A stretch of DNA of 64,000 bases from Candidatus Ideonella esbjergensis (GCA_016710065.1 JADJLP010000001.1:1364001-1428000); one strand, 5' to 3'. Shown: positions 1-7,711, numbered from the stretch's first letter. Notes: generated by a model not told the origin, from the letters alone. Program-made: numbers and translations.

Positions 1-91
1 TGGGCAGGTCGGCGGCGGCGGCGGCCCACTGTGCAGCACTCAGCGTCAGTGTGGCCGCTGCGGCGAGGTGGATGAGGCGAAAAGAAGTCAT
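1..91 (-). CDS. Secreted protein, N-terminal fragment cut by the window edge
   Basis: An ATG at 91 on the minus strand opens a frame that runs off the left edge after 30 residues. These residues form a typical signal peptide: a basic start (MTSFR), a hydrophobic core and a run of alanines. The product is therefore probably periplasmic or outer-membrane. It is transcribed divergently from the ArsR-type regulator and shares the palindrome at 161-180, so it may be a target of that regulator. The function cannot be read from this fragment. Confidence 0.55.
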   Translation of the reverse strand, partial: MTSFRLIHLAAAATLTLSAAQWAAAAADLP

Positions 92-160
92 GTGGCGGGT
101 CTTCCTGGCATGGGCCTGGGCAAGGCGGGTGCGGCAAATACCGCAGCAATGTTGAATATT

Positions 161-180
161 ATTTGCGCACATACGCAAAT
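161..180. promoter_or_regulatory. Perfect inverted repeat, candidate ArsR-family operator
   Basis: ATTTGCG and CGCAAAT are separated by six bases in the divergent intergenic region between the secreted protein (start 91) and the ArsR-type gene. Position and symmetry fit an autoregulatory operator for a dimeric winged-helix repressor. Binding is inferred. Confidence 0.55.
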
Positions 181-230
181 AGTCAAGTACCATGTTGCTC
201 ACGCAGAATGCAGAAAGGCGGTTTCGAGGC

Positions 231-635
231 ATGATGACCCGAACTCAACCAGCGGTGTGTCCCAGCATGCAAGGTCTACCCCCAGAGGCATTGGCCCAGG
301 TTGCGGCCTACTTTCAAGTCTTGTCCGAGCCCACGCGCCTGCAGATCCTCAACCTGCTGCGCGAGGGCGAGCGCAGCGTGGGTGAGCTGGCGCAACTCTG
401 CGGCTCCAGCTCGGCCAATGTGTCGCGGCACCTGGCCATGCTGCAACAGCACGGGCTGGTGGAGCGCGAAAGCCGGGGCAACAGCGTGTTCTACAAGATT
501 GCCGACGAATCGGTCTATGAGTTGTGCGATGTGGTGTGCGGCAACATCGCCCGCCAGTTCGAACGCCTGGACCAGAGCCGCGCCGCGTTTGTGCTGCCCA
601 AATCCAAAATCGCCAAGGCGCGCGCATCGCGCTGA
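231..635 (+). CDS. ArsR/SmtB-family transcriptional regulator
   Basis: A winged-helix repressor of 134 residues. The family core is visible from about residue 24 (LAQVAAYFQVLSEPTRLQIL) through the recognition segment (SSANVSRHLAMLQQHGL, about 60-76) to the wing (GNSVFYKI). It carries cysteines at 10, 57, 99 and 103; the pair in YELCDVVC lies in the last helix, where ArsR proteins often sense metals or oxidants. The cysteine found in helix 2 of SqrR/BigR persulfide sensors is not at that position (LQILNLL here), so the inducer is open. Start: the frame is open from 192 (ATG); I place the start at 231 or 234, after GAGG at 226-229. The gene probably controls the divergent secreted protein through the palindrome at 161-180. 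Confidence 0.8.
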   Translation: MMTRTQPAVCPSMQGLPPEALAQVAAYFQVLSEPTRLQILNLLREGERSVGELAQLCGSSSANVSRHLAMLQQHGLVERESRGNSVFYKIADESVYELCDVVCGNIARQFERLDQSRAAFVLPKSKIAKARASR

Positions 636-686
636 ACTCCTTTGGCGGCAGCTGGCGGCGCATTGCCGCCATTCCCGCACCCCTCC

Positions 687-1100
687 GTCGTCATTCCCGC
701 GCAGGCGGGAATCCATGTCTTCACGTCGGTGGTGGGGCAGAGGCCGCCGGGTACCCGCCCGACTCCATCTCCCCCTCCGCCATGCCCTCAAGCCGGGCAT
801 GGCGCATTCCTCCTTGAGTTCCGTCGGGCGGGTACCCGACACCCTCTGCCTGAGACAGCGGTGGCGCGCCACCAGGTGGACCGCCACCGTCAGTGGTTGC
901 AGGGCAGTGGTGGTGCCTTCGGGCGGAGGGCACATTCGCGTTTGGGTAGAGAGCTCCGAGGGCCAAGGCAGAACAAGAGAGCTCAGGTGCGACAGGGGGC
1001 ACGGCGCTTGTCCGCGAGGAGTCCTTGGGCCGAAGGTACCGCCGCTGCACTGCCGCAGCCGACGCAAAGACATGGATTCCCGCCTACGCGGGAATGCCGA
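687..1100. repeat. Noncoding block bounded by two inverted copies of the ATTCCCGC repeat
   Basis: No convincing gene lies between 636 and 1172. The block is bounded by one repeat arm at 689-717 and its inverted counterpart at 1071-1099; both arms are themselves palindromic around CCCGCGnAGGCGGG. The roughly 350 bases between them are structured: GGCAGAGG and CGGGTACCCGCCCGAC near 736-768 recur as an inverted copy near 828-858 (GTCGGGCGGGTACCCG, then CCTCTGCC), and a tighter hairpin (GCCATGCCC / GGGCATGGC) sits at about 780-803 in the loop. It resembles a miniature element or a pair of element arms with captured DNA. Confidence 0.55.
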
Positions 1101-1172
1101 AATACGGCCGGCTGCAATGCGCCGGAAACGGCAAAATGCAGCTGCGCCTTTGGCGCTCAATCCCAGGCCCGC

Positions 1173-1643
1173 TCAAGCTGCAGGACTGCGCTGGTCCGGG
1201 CGCACCCGGGCGGCGAGCAGGCTCTCTGCGGTGTCGCCATCCACGGGCAGGCCGGCGTCGTTCACAAGCGGCAGATCGGCATCGTTCCAGCCGCGCACCC
1301 CTGTGCGCAGCGAGGCCACGTTCTCGAAGCCCATGTCCAGCATGACTTGGGCCGCCAGCAGCGAGCGATTGCCCGAGCGGCACACCACCACCACCTCACG
1401 CGCAACTCGGCCACCGGCCAGCACGGGCACGGTGTCGTCGAATTCCCATTCGCAGGCCTGCTCCAACACGCCACGTGGCACGTGCAGAGAGCCTGCGATG
1501 TGCGCGGCACCAAATTCGGCCGGCTCGCGGACGTCCAGCAGCAGCAACTCAGGCTGGGCTTGCAAGCGGGCTTGCAGATCCCAGGGCATCAGCTCGGGAA
1601 CCCGCAGCCTTGCTTCTGCCAGCCAGTCGGCCAAACGCTTCAT
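1173..1643 (-). CDS. Rhodanese-domain sulfurtransferase
   Basis: 156 residues with one rhodanese domain (about 17-130). The catalytic loop CRSGNR spans 88-93, with Cys88 as the residue expected to carry the persulfide, and the domain motif LLLDVREPAEF is at 34-44. No signal peptide is visible, so it probably acts in the cytoplasm. It starts 25 bases after the FadL-like gene and is the last gene of the minus-strand run tusA, dsrE2, yedE, fadL, rhodanese. A role in moving sulfane sulfur towards TusA and DsrE2 is inferred from the context. Confidence 0.82.
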   Translation of the reverse strand: MKRLADWLAEARLRVPELMPWDLQARLQAQPELLLLDVREPAEFGAAHIAGSLHVPRGVLEQACEWEFDDTVPVLAGGRVAREVVVVCRSGNRSLLAAQVMLDMGFENVASLRTGVRGWNDADLPLVNDAGLPVDGDTAESLLAARVRPDQRSPAA

Positions 1644-1668
1644 GTCGCCCAGCCGTTCCCGAGGCGCG

Positions 1669-2991
1669 TCAGAAGCGCGCGCTGTACATCAGTTGGAGGT
1701 TCAGCTGGCTGTGGGTGATGACCGGACCAGAGCCCGCGTTGACCTTCACCTCTGGTGCATAGGCCGCAGATGCATTGATCTCGCCGCCGCTGCTCAGCGC
1801 ATAGCCGGCACCGAGCGTGTAGTGACTCTTCACGATGGCTGGGAACAGCGGGTTCACGTAGGCGTCGGGGATGGGGTTGTCGGCGACGTTGGCGCCGGCA
1901 CGCAGTGTCCACTCGGGTGACAGGCGCTGCGAGGCGCCGATGTGCACTACGGTCTGGTCTTTCCAGTTCTGGGGCAAGGCAAAACTGACGTTGCCGCCCA
2001 TGCCGGCGCTGTCGAAGCGCAGGCGGAAGTCCTTCATCACGCTGGACCAGCCGATGTGGCGCAGGTCAGCGGCCAGCAAGGTGTTGGCGCCGGCCTGCCA
2101 AGCGGCGCCGATGGTGATTTCGGACGGCATCTGGAAGTTTTGCACCGTGATGCGGCCGTTGTCCAGGAATGGCCCGGGCGCACTGATGCTCGCGCCGCTG
2201 GCCGAAGTCTTCATGTCGCCAATGTGCGTTTGCGAGTGGAGACTGGCACCCAGGTTGAGCGTGGGGCTGGCCTGGTACAGCACCCCCAGCTTGGCGGCAA
2301 AGCCAGTGCCGAGGGCGGCACCGGAGAAGCTGCTGTTGTCGGAGAAGTCAATGCGGGCCCAGGGCGCGCCACCCAGGGCAGGCAGGGCTGCCGCCAGGTT
2401 GCCGCCGGCCGAGGTGACCATGCCTCCCAGTTGGGCACCGCTGGCGGCCATGCGCATGTCCAGGCTGGACCAGACAAAGTCCAAGGTGGCGCCCACGGTG
2501 AGGCTGGGCGAGACGCGCCAGGCCACGGGTGCGATCAGACGGCCCACACCCAGCTCGGAGCGCACGGGTGCGCCCGAACCCATCGCCAAGAAGCTGTCCT
2601 GGCCGTATTCAGTACCCATGCCGCCCTGCGCGAACAAGGCCACGCCATAGGTGAGGGTGCCGTCGCTGCGGCCATAGCCGACAGCCGGCATCACATAGCT
2701 GGTGCCGCCCGATTTGGCCTTGCCGTAGGGGCCGCCGTCGCTGTTCACGTTGGGCCCCAACATGCCCACTGCCACGTCCAGGCGCGAGCCTGCACCCATC
2801 AGGCCCAGCGTGGCCGGGTTGTTGGTGACGGCGGCGATGCCGTTGTCGGTAGCGGTGGAGGCGCCACCCATGCCGGCGGCCACCGGGCCGTAGCCTTCCA
2901 GCAGCATGCCATTGGTGGCATGGGCCAGCGGCAGGGCGCCCAGTGTGATGGCCAAAACGGCGGCGAGAGACAAAGGAGTGCGGTGGTTCAT
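1669..2991 (-). CDS. FadL/TodX-family outer-membrane transporter
   Basis: 440 residues with a signal peptide ending near ALPLAHA (about residue 25) and then the mature start TNGMLLEGYG, typical of OmpP1/FadL/TodX channels. The plug region (GPVAAGMGGASTATDN) and the phrase NNPATLGLM are family hallmarks, and the protein ends in aromatic Phe (YSARF), as expected for insertion by the Bam machinery. FadL-type barrels carry hydrophobic molecules across the outer membrane. It lies 132 bases downstream of the YeeE/YedE transporter on the same strand, which suggests, but does not show, import of a hydrophobic sulfur compound. Confidence 0.85.
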   Translation of the reverse strand: MNHRTPLSLAAVLAITLGALPLAHATNGMLLEGYGPVAAGMGGASTATDNGIAAVTNNPATLGLMGAGSRLDVAVGMLGPNVNSDGGPYGKAKSGGTSYVMPAVGYGRSDGTLTYGVALFAQGGMGTEYGQDSFLAMGSGAPVRSELGVGRLIAPVAWRVSPSLTVGATLDFVWSSLDMRMAASGAQLGGMVTSAGGNLAAALPALGGAPWARIDFSDNSSFSGAALGTGFAAKLGVLYQASPTLNLGASLHSQTHIGDMKTSASGASISAPGPFLDNGRITVQNFQMPSEITIGAAWQAGANTLLAADLRHIGWSSVMKDFRLRFDSAGMGGNVSFALPQNWKDQTVVHIGASQRLSPEWTLRAGANVADNPIPDAYVNPLFPAIVKSHYTLGAGYALSSGGEINASAAYAPEVKVNAGSGPVITHSQLNLQLMYSARF

Positions 2992-3123
2992 GAAGAAGTC
3001 TCCAGTGGGTTGCAGACCATGCCTGCCAGTTTAGGACTCGGGATGCGGTTGCGACGGCTCAGAATTTGCGGTCCATCAGCACAGTGAATGGCCATAGGTA
3101 TAGGCATGTCTAGTCAAGTCAGA

Positions 3124-4245
3124 TCAGTCTTCGCGTTCGGCCTGCCAGATCGTGTACTTGAGCATGGCGACCGAGCCGGTGACGATGCCTGCCAGCGCCA
3201 GCGCCGAGCCCAACGCCAGCGTGGACAGGCCCGACATGCCCTGGCCGATGGTGCAGCCCAGCGCCGTGACGCCGCCAAAGCCCATCAGCACAGCGCCCAG
3301 CAGCTGGCTGCGCAGGTCGGCCACAGACGAAAAGCCTTCCCAGCGGAAGCTGCCCGTGGCCACCGCCACCACGGCCGAGCCCAGCAGCACGCCCAGCACG
3401 CTGGCGATGCCAAAGGTGGCGTGCAGCGACTGATCGGTCCAGAGCATCAGCAGTTCCAGCCCATAGGCTGTGGGGCCGACGAAGCTCATCGATTCGAGGG
3501 TGCGCGAATTGGTGCCCTGAAACACGGTTTCCAGGGTCTCGGGGTTCTCGCCGTAGCCCAGGTGGCCGGTGACATACCACCCCGCCGCCACCAGCAGGCC
3601 CAGCACCACGCCACCCACGATTTGCTGGGTGTTGCCACGAAAGCGTTTGTCTTTGAAGGCGAAGGCCAGCAGGGCCAGCACCACCACCGCCATCACCACC
3701 AGTTGCGCGGTGCGGGCGTCCAGGCCGGCCAGGCGCGACAGGGCGGTGCCCAGACTCTGGTCGGGCCAGCCGGCGGCATCCAGGCGGATGGCCACCGGGT
3801 CGAGCCAGGTGGCCCGCCACTGGCCGAACAAGCCCTTGAGCGTCATGTACGAGGCGATGCCCATGAACACCAGCACCACCAGCGAGCGCACGCTGCCGCC
3901 GCCCACGCGCACCAGATTTTTGTTGGCGCAGCCGCCGGCCATGGTCATGCCCACGCCGAACAGCAGGCCGCCCAGGCCCAGCGAGAGCCAGGGCAGCACC
4001 GGGCGTTGAACGCCGGCCTTGCTGATGTCGATCTGCCCGTTGAGGGCCAGGGCACCGGTGGCCACAATGGCCACCGCCACCGCCAGCACCCACATGCGTA
4101 CACGGCCCCAATGGCCCATGTTGACGACATCGGCAATGGCGCCCATGGTGCAGAAATTGGTCTTGTTTGCCACCGCGCCAAAAATGAACGCGATGATGAA
4201 CCCGCCCCAGACCACTTGGGCGGGGATGCTCAGGGCTGTGCCCAT
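3124..4245 (-). CDS. YeeE/YedE (TsuA/PmpA-like) sulfur-compound transporter
   Basis: A 373-residue polytopic membrane protein with the two YeeE/YedE repeats fused. The conserved cysteine motifs are NKTNFCTMG (Cys32), GGCANKN (Cys106) and GCTIGQG (Cys331). In the characterised thiosulfate transporter of this family such cysteines line the substrate path by S-H-S hydrogen bonds. About nine to ten hydrophobic segments can be seen. It follows dsrE2 by 44 bases, so it is probably co-transcribed with tusA and dsrE2. The substrate (thiosulfate or another sulfur species) is inferred. Confidence 0.87.
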   Translation of the reverse strand: MGTALSIPAQVVWGGFIIAFIFGAVANKTNFCTMGAIADVVNMGHWGRVRMWVLAVAVAIVATGALALNGQIDISKAGVQRPVLPWLSLGLGGLLFGVGMTMAGGCANKNLVRVGGGSVRSLVVLVFMGIASYMTLKGLFGQWRATWLDPVAIRLDAAGWPDQSLGTALSRLAGLDARTAQLVVMAVVVLALLAFAFKDKRFRGNTQQIVGGVVLGLLVAAGWYVTGHLGYGENPETLETVFQGTNSRTLESMSFVGPTAYGLELLMLWTDQSLHATFGIASVLGVLLGSAVVAVATGSFRWEGFSSVADLRSQLLGAVLMGFGGVTALGCTIGQGMSGLSTLALGSALALAGIVTGSVAMLKYTIWQAERED

Positions 4246-4289
4246 GGTGGCCTCCTGGTCCGCCGCAGGGGCGGAAAAGCGCGCTCAGT

Positions 4290-4760
4290 TCAGATGAACA
4301 GGCAGACGTCGGTCTCGCCAGCGAACTTCATGAACATGGCGGCGCCGCCGTACTCGACGCCGTCGATGAAGTCGGACTTGTCGAACTCGAACAGGTCCAC
4401 CGTCATCTGGCAAGCGATGAACTTGACGTCCGCCTCCTGGCACAGATCGCGCAGCTCGGTCAGAGAGGCCACGCCCTTCTTCTTCATCTTGGCCTTCATC
4501 ATCGAAGTGGCCATGGCTTGCATGCCAGGCAGCACCGAGACGATCACTGGCATGGGCACCGGCATGGGCATGGCCGGGTTGGCCAGCGGGCTGATGGCGA
4601 TACCGCTCAGATCCTTGCGCAGCAACTGCAGGCCGTAGAAGGTGAAGAAGATCTGCACGTCCCAGCCCAGCGCCGCAGCGGTGGAAGCCAGGATCAGTGG
4701 CGGGTACGCCATGTCCAGCGCACCCTTGGTGGCGATGATCGCCATCTTTTTCGCAGCCAT
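4290..4760 (-). CDS. dsrE2: DsrE2-type sulfur carrier protein
   Basis: 156 residues of the DsrE/DsrF/DrsH-like superfamily, DsrE2 branch. The candidate sulfur-carrying cysteine is Cys117 in FIACQMTVDLF; Cys107 and Cys153 are also present. Two hydrophobic stretches (about 18-45 and 60-85, the latter Met- and Pro-rich) agree with the membrane-associated character of DsrE2. It lies one base downstream of tusA. The set rhodanese, TusA, DsrE2 is a known relay that feeds persulfide sulfur into reverse Dsr or Hdr-like oxidation. Confidence 0.88.
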   Translation of the reverse strand: MAAKKMAIIATKGALDMAYPPLILASTAAALGWDVQIFFTFYGLQLLRKDLSGIAISPLANPAMPMPVPMPVIVSVLPGMQAMATSMMKAKMKKKGVASLTELRDLCQEADVKFIACQMTVDLFEFDKSDFIDGVEYGGAAMFMKFAGETDVCLFI

Positions 4761-4761
4761 G

Positions 4762-4989
4762 TCAGGCCTTCTTCAGGAAGAAGACGTACTTGCCGCCCTC
4801 TTCGCCCTGCTCCAGCAGGGTGTTGCCGGTTTGCTCCGCAAAGGCGGCCATGTCGCAGACCGAGCCGGGGTCGGTGGCGATCACGCGCAGCACCTGGCCC
4901 GGGTTCATGTCGTTCAGCGACTTCTTGGTCTTGACGATGGGCAGCGGGCAGGCGAGGCCAGAGGCGTCGAACTCTTTGTCGAAATTCAT
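4762..4989 (-). CDS. tusA: TusA sulfur carrier
   Basis: 75 residues with the TusA/SirA signature GLACPLPIVKTKK; Cys14 of the CPxP motif binds sulfur as a persulfide. The rest (VLRVIATDPGSVCDMAAFAEQTGN) is typical of the family. It is first in the minus-strand operon with dsrE2 and the YeeE/YedE transporter. The region up to the divergent rhodanese (4990-5197) contains two NarL-like palindromes, so expression is likely controlled together with the dsr genes. In oxidisers TusA hands sulfur to DsrEFH and DsrC. Confidence 0.93.
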   Translation of the reverse strand: MNFDKEFDASGLACPLPIVKTKKSLNDMNPGQVLRVIATDPGSVCDMAAFAEQTGNTLLEQGEEGGKYVFFLKKA

Positions 4990-5069
4990 GGTGCTTGTCT
5001 CCGAAAGTGGCGCTCAAGGGCGCCTTGTGGTGTGCTGCCATTAGCGTTGCAGGGGTGGCCGGGCGTCTA

Positions 5070-5084
5070 TTCCCGCGATGGGTG
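5070..5084. promoter_or_regulatory. Imperfect NarL-like palindrome, distal member of a pair
   Basis: TTCCC GCGAT GGGTG is a degenerate copy of the neighbouring site at 5093-5107. The two centres are 23 bases apart, about the spacing of the pair before dsrA (24 bases). It lies between tusA and the divergent rhodanese. Confidence 0.4.
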
Positions 5085-5092
5085 ATGGTTCA

Positions 5093-5107
5093 TAGCCCAT
5101 ATGGGTA
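5093..5107. promoter_or_regulatory. NarL-like palindrome upstream of tusA and the divergent rhodanese
   Basis: TAGCC CATAT GGGTA: the right half read on the minus strand is TACCCAT, a perfect fit to the NarL heptamer TACYYMT, and the left half is a weaker match. Similar palindromes occur before dsrA (12287-12301) and before the NarX-like kinase gene (34615-34628). The partner would be the NarL-type regulator encoded at 32677-33357. Confidence 0.6.
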
Positions 5108-5197
5108 GTACGGGCATGAATTGCGGGGTGGTGGCGTGTCAAGCCCGCCGCTGGGCCTGAAAATAGCGCCCGGTCTGTACCTCCTGCGGAGATCGTC

Positions 5198-5536
5198 ATG
5201 TTTTCATTCCTGCGCGCGCAGCCTGCCGCAGCCCCGTCCGATGCCGCCAGCCCTGAGTCTGGCGAGCCCGTCTTGTTCATCGATGTGCGCTCGGCTGGCG
5301 AGTTCGCCAGTGGTTACCTGGAGGGTGCGCTGAACGTGCCGCTGGACCAACTGCAGCAGCGCCTGCCGCAGTTGGTGCCCGACCTTGACCGCGAGCTGGT
5401 GCTGTACTGCGCCTCTGGTGCGCGCTCGGCCTTTGCTTGCGGTTTGCTGCAGCAACTCGGTTATCGGCGTGCCCGCAATGGTGGTGGCGTGAGCCTGCTG
5501 GCCATGACCACGCAGCGGCCGGTGCGCTACGCCTGA
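5198..5536 (+). CDS. Rhodanese-domain sulfurtransferase, divergent from tusA
   Basis: 112 residues forming a single rhodanese domain. The motif VLFIDVRSAGEF is at about 25-36 and the active loop CASGARS starts at Cys71. No signal peptide or membrane segment is evident, so it is predicted to be cytoplasmic. An RBS (GGAG) precedes the ATG. It is transcribed away from tusA-dsrE2 across a 208-base region with two candidate operators and is convergent with the conserved unknown gene at 5546-6649. It is the most likely rhodanese partner of TusA here. Confidence 0.87.
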   Translation: MFSFLRAQPAAAPSDAASPESGEPVLFIDVRSAGEFASGYLEGALNVPLDQLQQRLPQLVPDLDRELVLYCASGARSAFACGLLQQLGYRRARNGGGVSLLAMTTQRPVRYA

Positions 5537-5545
5537 ACCCGGCCA

Positions 5546-6649
5546 TCAGGCCAGGCAGATTGCGGCGGGGGCGTCCAGCCTTTGGGCGATGGTCACTGCA
5601 GCGTCAGCGCCGTCGCCGTGTGCACGCTGGCCATGCAAAGCCAGCAGTTCATCGGCCAGGGCCGTGAAATGGCCCAGCCCGGCCGCCACGGCCTGCCGCA
5701 GTGCGGCGCCCGCATCACCCTGGTGCCAGGCGGCATAGGCGCGCTTGAGGCCTGGGAACAGCGCCTCGCGGTGGCCCTCGAAGCCCGCAAACCAGAATTG
5801 CATCCGTGTGGCCTGACCTTGGGCCAGCAGCGTGGGCAGCGTGGTGCCCAGGTCGGCCAGGTGATCGCGCACGGCACGTAACCGCAACTCGGCCCGGCGG
5901 TTGCTGGCCTGGGCCTGGCGCAACGCCGCCCAGGCCGGGCCCAGCCTGCGGCCCGCGCGCAGCTCGCCCATTTCGTGCAGCAACAGCACCTCGCTCAAAT
6001 CGTCCAACAAGCGGGGCAGGGCGGCATTGAACTCGGCGTTGCCGTGCAGGCCCTGGGCCACGGCCAGGTGGTGGAACGGGCCGTCGGCGGCGCGCAGGCC
6101 GTGGGCCTCGAAGCGCTCCCACAGCCAGCGTGCCAGCGCGGCCTGGCGCAGCACGATGGTGGGCCTGCCTTGCGCGCTGTCCAGCATGGCCAGCGGAGAG
6201 CCCAGGCTGCGTGCCAGCTCACGCCCGCACACGAGGGTCTGCACCGTTTCGCCATCCACCGGCACGGCGCCATGGTGCAAGGTCTCGGCCAGGAAGAACA
6301 CCGGTCGCTCCGGGCCCACCAGGCCAGCGCCATAGCTCAGGCCACAGGGTCGCAAGGCCGTGTTGACCGCTGCCACATCCCATGGGTTCAGCGGCCCATC
6401 GGGGCCGGGCAGATCGGCCAGCTGGCGGCCTTCCAGGGTGTCCCACAAGGTTTCGCGGTCCGCCAGCCAGCTGCCCACGGCAGAGCGCGGCATGTCGGCC
6501 CCAAAGGCCAGGCCATGCTCCCAGCGGTAGTACTCGCGCATCTGCAGCAGGTAGATGCACAGTGGCAGCTCACTGGCGTGCCGGCTGTCGGCAATGTGGC
6601 CGTTGGTTTGCACCGCCGTGCAAAGGGGCTGCAGCCAGGCGGGCGTCAT
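5546..6649 (-). CDS. Conserved protein of unknown function, last gene of the divergent operon
   Basis: 367 residues. The frame is open further upstream, but the ATG at 6649 overlaps the stop of the preceding gene as ATGA, so translational coupling favours this start. The protein is soluble, rich in Leu and Ala, with conserved-looking segments MREYYRWEHGLAFG, LNPWDVAAVNTALRPCGLSYGAGL and FHHLAVAQGLHGNAEFN, and it looks mostly helical. It vaguely recalls the family named after Sfum_1244, but I could not verify this. Its place at the end of the operon that diverges from dsrA suggests a part in reverse-Dsr sulfur oxidation. Confidence 0.65.
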   Translation of the reverse strand: MTPAWLQPLCTAVQTNGHIADSRHASELPLCIYLLQMREYYRWEHGLAFGADMPRSAVGSWLADRETLWDTLEGRQLADLPGPDGPLNPWDVAAVNTALRPCGLSYGAGLVGPERPVFFLAETLHHGAVPVDGETVQTLVCGRELARSLGSPLAMLDSAQGRPTIVLRQAALARWLWERFEAHGLRAADGPFHHLAVAQGLHGNAEFNAALPRLLDDLSEVLLLHEMGELRAGRRLGPAWAALRQAQASNRRAELRLRAVRDHLADLGTTLPTLLAQGQATRMQFWFAGFEGHREALFPGLKRAYAAWHQGDAGAALRQAVAAGLGHFTALADELLALHGQRAHGDGADAAVTIAQRLDAPAAICLA

Positions 6650-7062
6650 GGCGTGTAGCGGCGCGGCCGCGGCTGCCACCGAACCACGCTGGCCACAATG
6701 TCTTGCCAGGGCAGGTCGGTGAGGCTGCCGTGGCGTTCATGGGCCAGCGTCACCAGCCTGTGCACATCGGCATGCGCCTCGCCCAGCGCGCCACACAGGC
6801 CAGCCAGCGCGCCGCAGTGCAGCCGCAGCGCCTGGGCGTGGGTGATGGGCAGCTCGGGCCGGGGCAATTTGAGGGCCAGTCGCGCCCGCTCGTGCATCAG
6901 CGCGGCCAGCGTGCTGCAGTTGGTGCGCGCCACGGGTGAGCTGCACTCCACCAACTCGCGTTCGGCCAGTGAACGACGCCTGGACAGCTCGCACACCGCA
7001 CCGCGAGCCAGCAGTGCGCGGGCAAAGACGCAGGCGGTGTCGCTGTCACAGCACGCGCTCAT
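6646..7062 (-). CDS. Small cysteine-rich protein of unknown function
   Basis: 138 residues with eight cysteines at 4, 5, 11, 24, 40, 49, 83 and 90, and many histidines and arginines. The spacing does not match a ferredoxin or a zinc ribbon that I recognise. The middle (ARLALKLPRPELPITHAQALRLHC) is predicted helical. No signal peptide is seen, so it is probably cytoplasmic, where the cysteines could bind a metal or react with sulfane sulfur. It is coupled to the next gene by an ATGA overlap and follows the 71-residue gene by 27 bases. Confidence 0.6.
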   Translation of the reverse strand: MSACCDSDTACVFARALLARGAVCELSRRRSLAERELVECSSPVARTNCSTLAALMHERARLALKLPRPELPITHAQALRLHCGALAGLCGALGEAHADVHRLVTLAHERHGSLTDLPWQDIVASVVRWQPRPRRYTP

Positions 7063-7089
7063 GCCTGGCGCCTGTGGGCGTACCGTGGC

Positions 7090-7305
7090 TCAATCGTCGC
7101 CAGCGGGCTGAGGGTCGCGGATCTGGCACAGCAGGTCTTCGGCCAGCTGGGCCGACTCGGCGAACATCACCTTGATGCGGCCGGCGGTCTCGCCGCCGTT
7201 GGCGCGCAAGGTCTTGGCGTGGCTGGAAGCCTCGCGAAAGGCCTCAAATTCGGCCAGCTTCTCGATCTGGGCAAAGGGCTTCACGCGGAAGACGAAGTAG
7301 GGCAT
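7090..7305 (-). CDS. Small conserved protein of unknown function
   Basis: 71 residues starting MPYFVFRVKPF. The first strand looks like a beta segment followed by two helices (KLAEFEAFREASSHAKTLRA and IKVMFAESAQLAEDLL). A single cysteine is near the C-terminus. The ATG at 7305 is preceded by GAGAG, and the gene lies 19 bases after the S24-like gene in the same operon. I do not recognise the family. The charged, compact sequence suggests a small soluble partner protein. Confidence 0.6.
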   Translation of the reverse strand: MPYFVFRVKPFAQIEKLAEFEAFREASSHAKTLRANGGETAGRIKVMFAESAQLAEDLLCQIRDPQPAGDD

Positions 7306-7324
7306 GGCGGGCTCTCGGAAGGGT

Positions 7325-7711
7325 TCAGACGTAGTGCCGCGTGAGCTTGCGCCGCCCCGGCACGGCGGCCTGGATGATGCGGCCGTGCACGACAGACAGA
7401 TCGGGCAGCTTCTGGTCGGGCCAGGCGGGGTTGAGCGGGTGCAGCCACCAGTCGCTGCCGCGCTGTTGCAACTGGCGGAAGGTCCACTCGCCTTCAGCCT
7501 GGGCCAGCACGTAGCAACCGTGGTGCAGGGCGCCATCGGGCTCGATCAGGATGATCTCGCCCTCGCTGAACTCGGGCGCCATGCTGTGGCCGATGACGCG
7601 CAGGGCAAAGGCTTCGCTGCCGCTGCAGGCGGCGGCCTCCTCATCTTGGCCGCTGCTGCAGTTGCCTGCCTCGGCGCCAGGTGCCGCTGTTTCACATCCA
7701 CACCCACTCAT
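7325..7711 (-). CDS. S24-like (LexA/UmuD-type) domain protein with cysteine-rich head
   Basis: 128 residues. Residues 35-105 resemble the C-terminal domain of LexA, UmuD and phage repressors: VIGHSMAPEFSEGEIILI places the usual nucleophile at Ser43. The lysine normally found in the phrase TVKRL is replaced: here the sequence is EWTFRQLQQ, with Arg79. Autoproteolysis is therefore doubtful. There is no DNA-binding domain; the first 30 residues hold four cysteines (4, 6, 18, 29). The start overlaps the end of the ferredoxin-reductase gene by ATGA, so the two products are probably made together. It may sense or hold a cofactor. Confidence 0.7.
   Translation of the reverse strand: MSGCGCETAAPGAEAGNCSSGQDEEAAACSGSEAFALRVIGHSMAPEFSEGEIILIEPDGALHHGCYVLAQAEGEWTFRQLQQRGSDWWLHPLNPAWPDQKLPDLSVVHGRIIQAAVPGRRKLTRHYV

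Noticed and set aside
755..850. GGGTACCC-containing segments as further NarL-like sites
   Set aside because: They are parts of the long inverted repeat in the noncoding block; half-site order and spacing differ from the TACCC-N4/5-GGGTA pattern, and no sulfur gene starts there.
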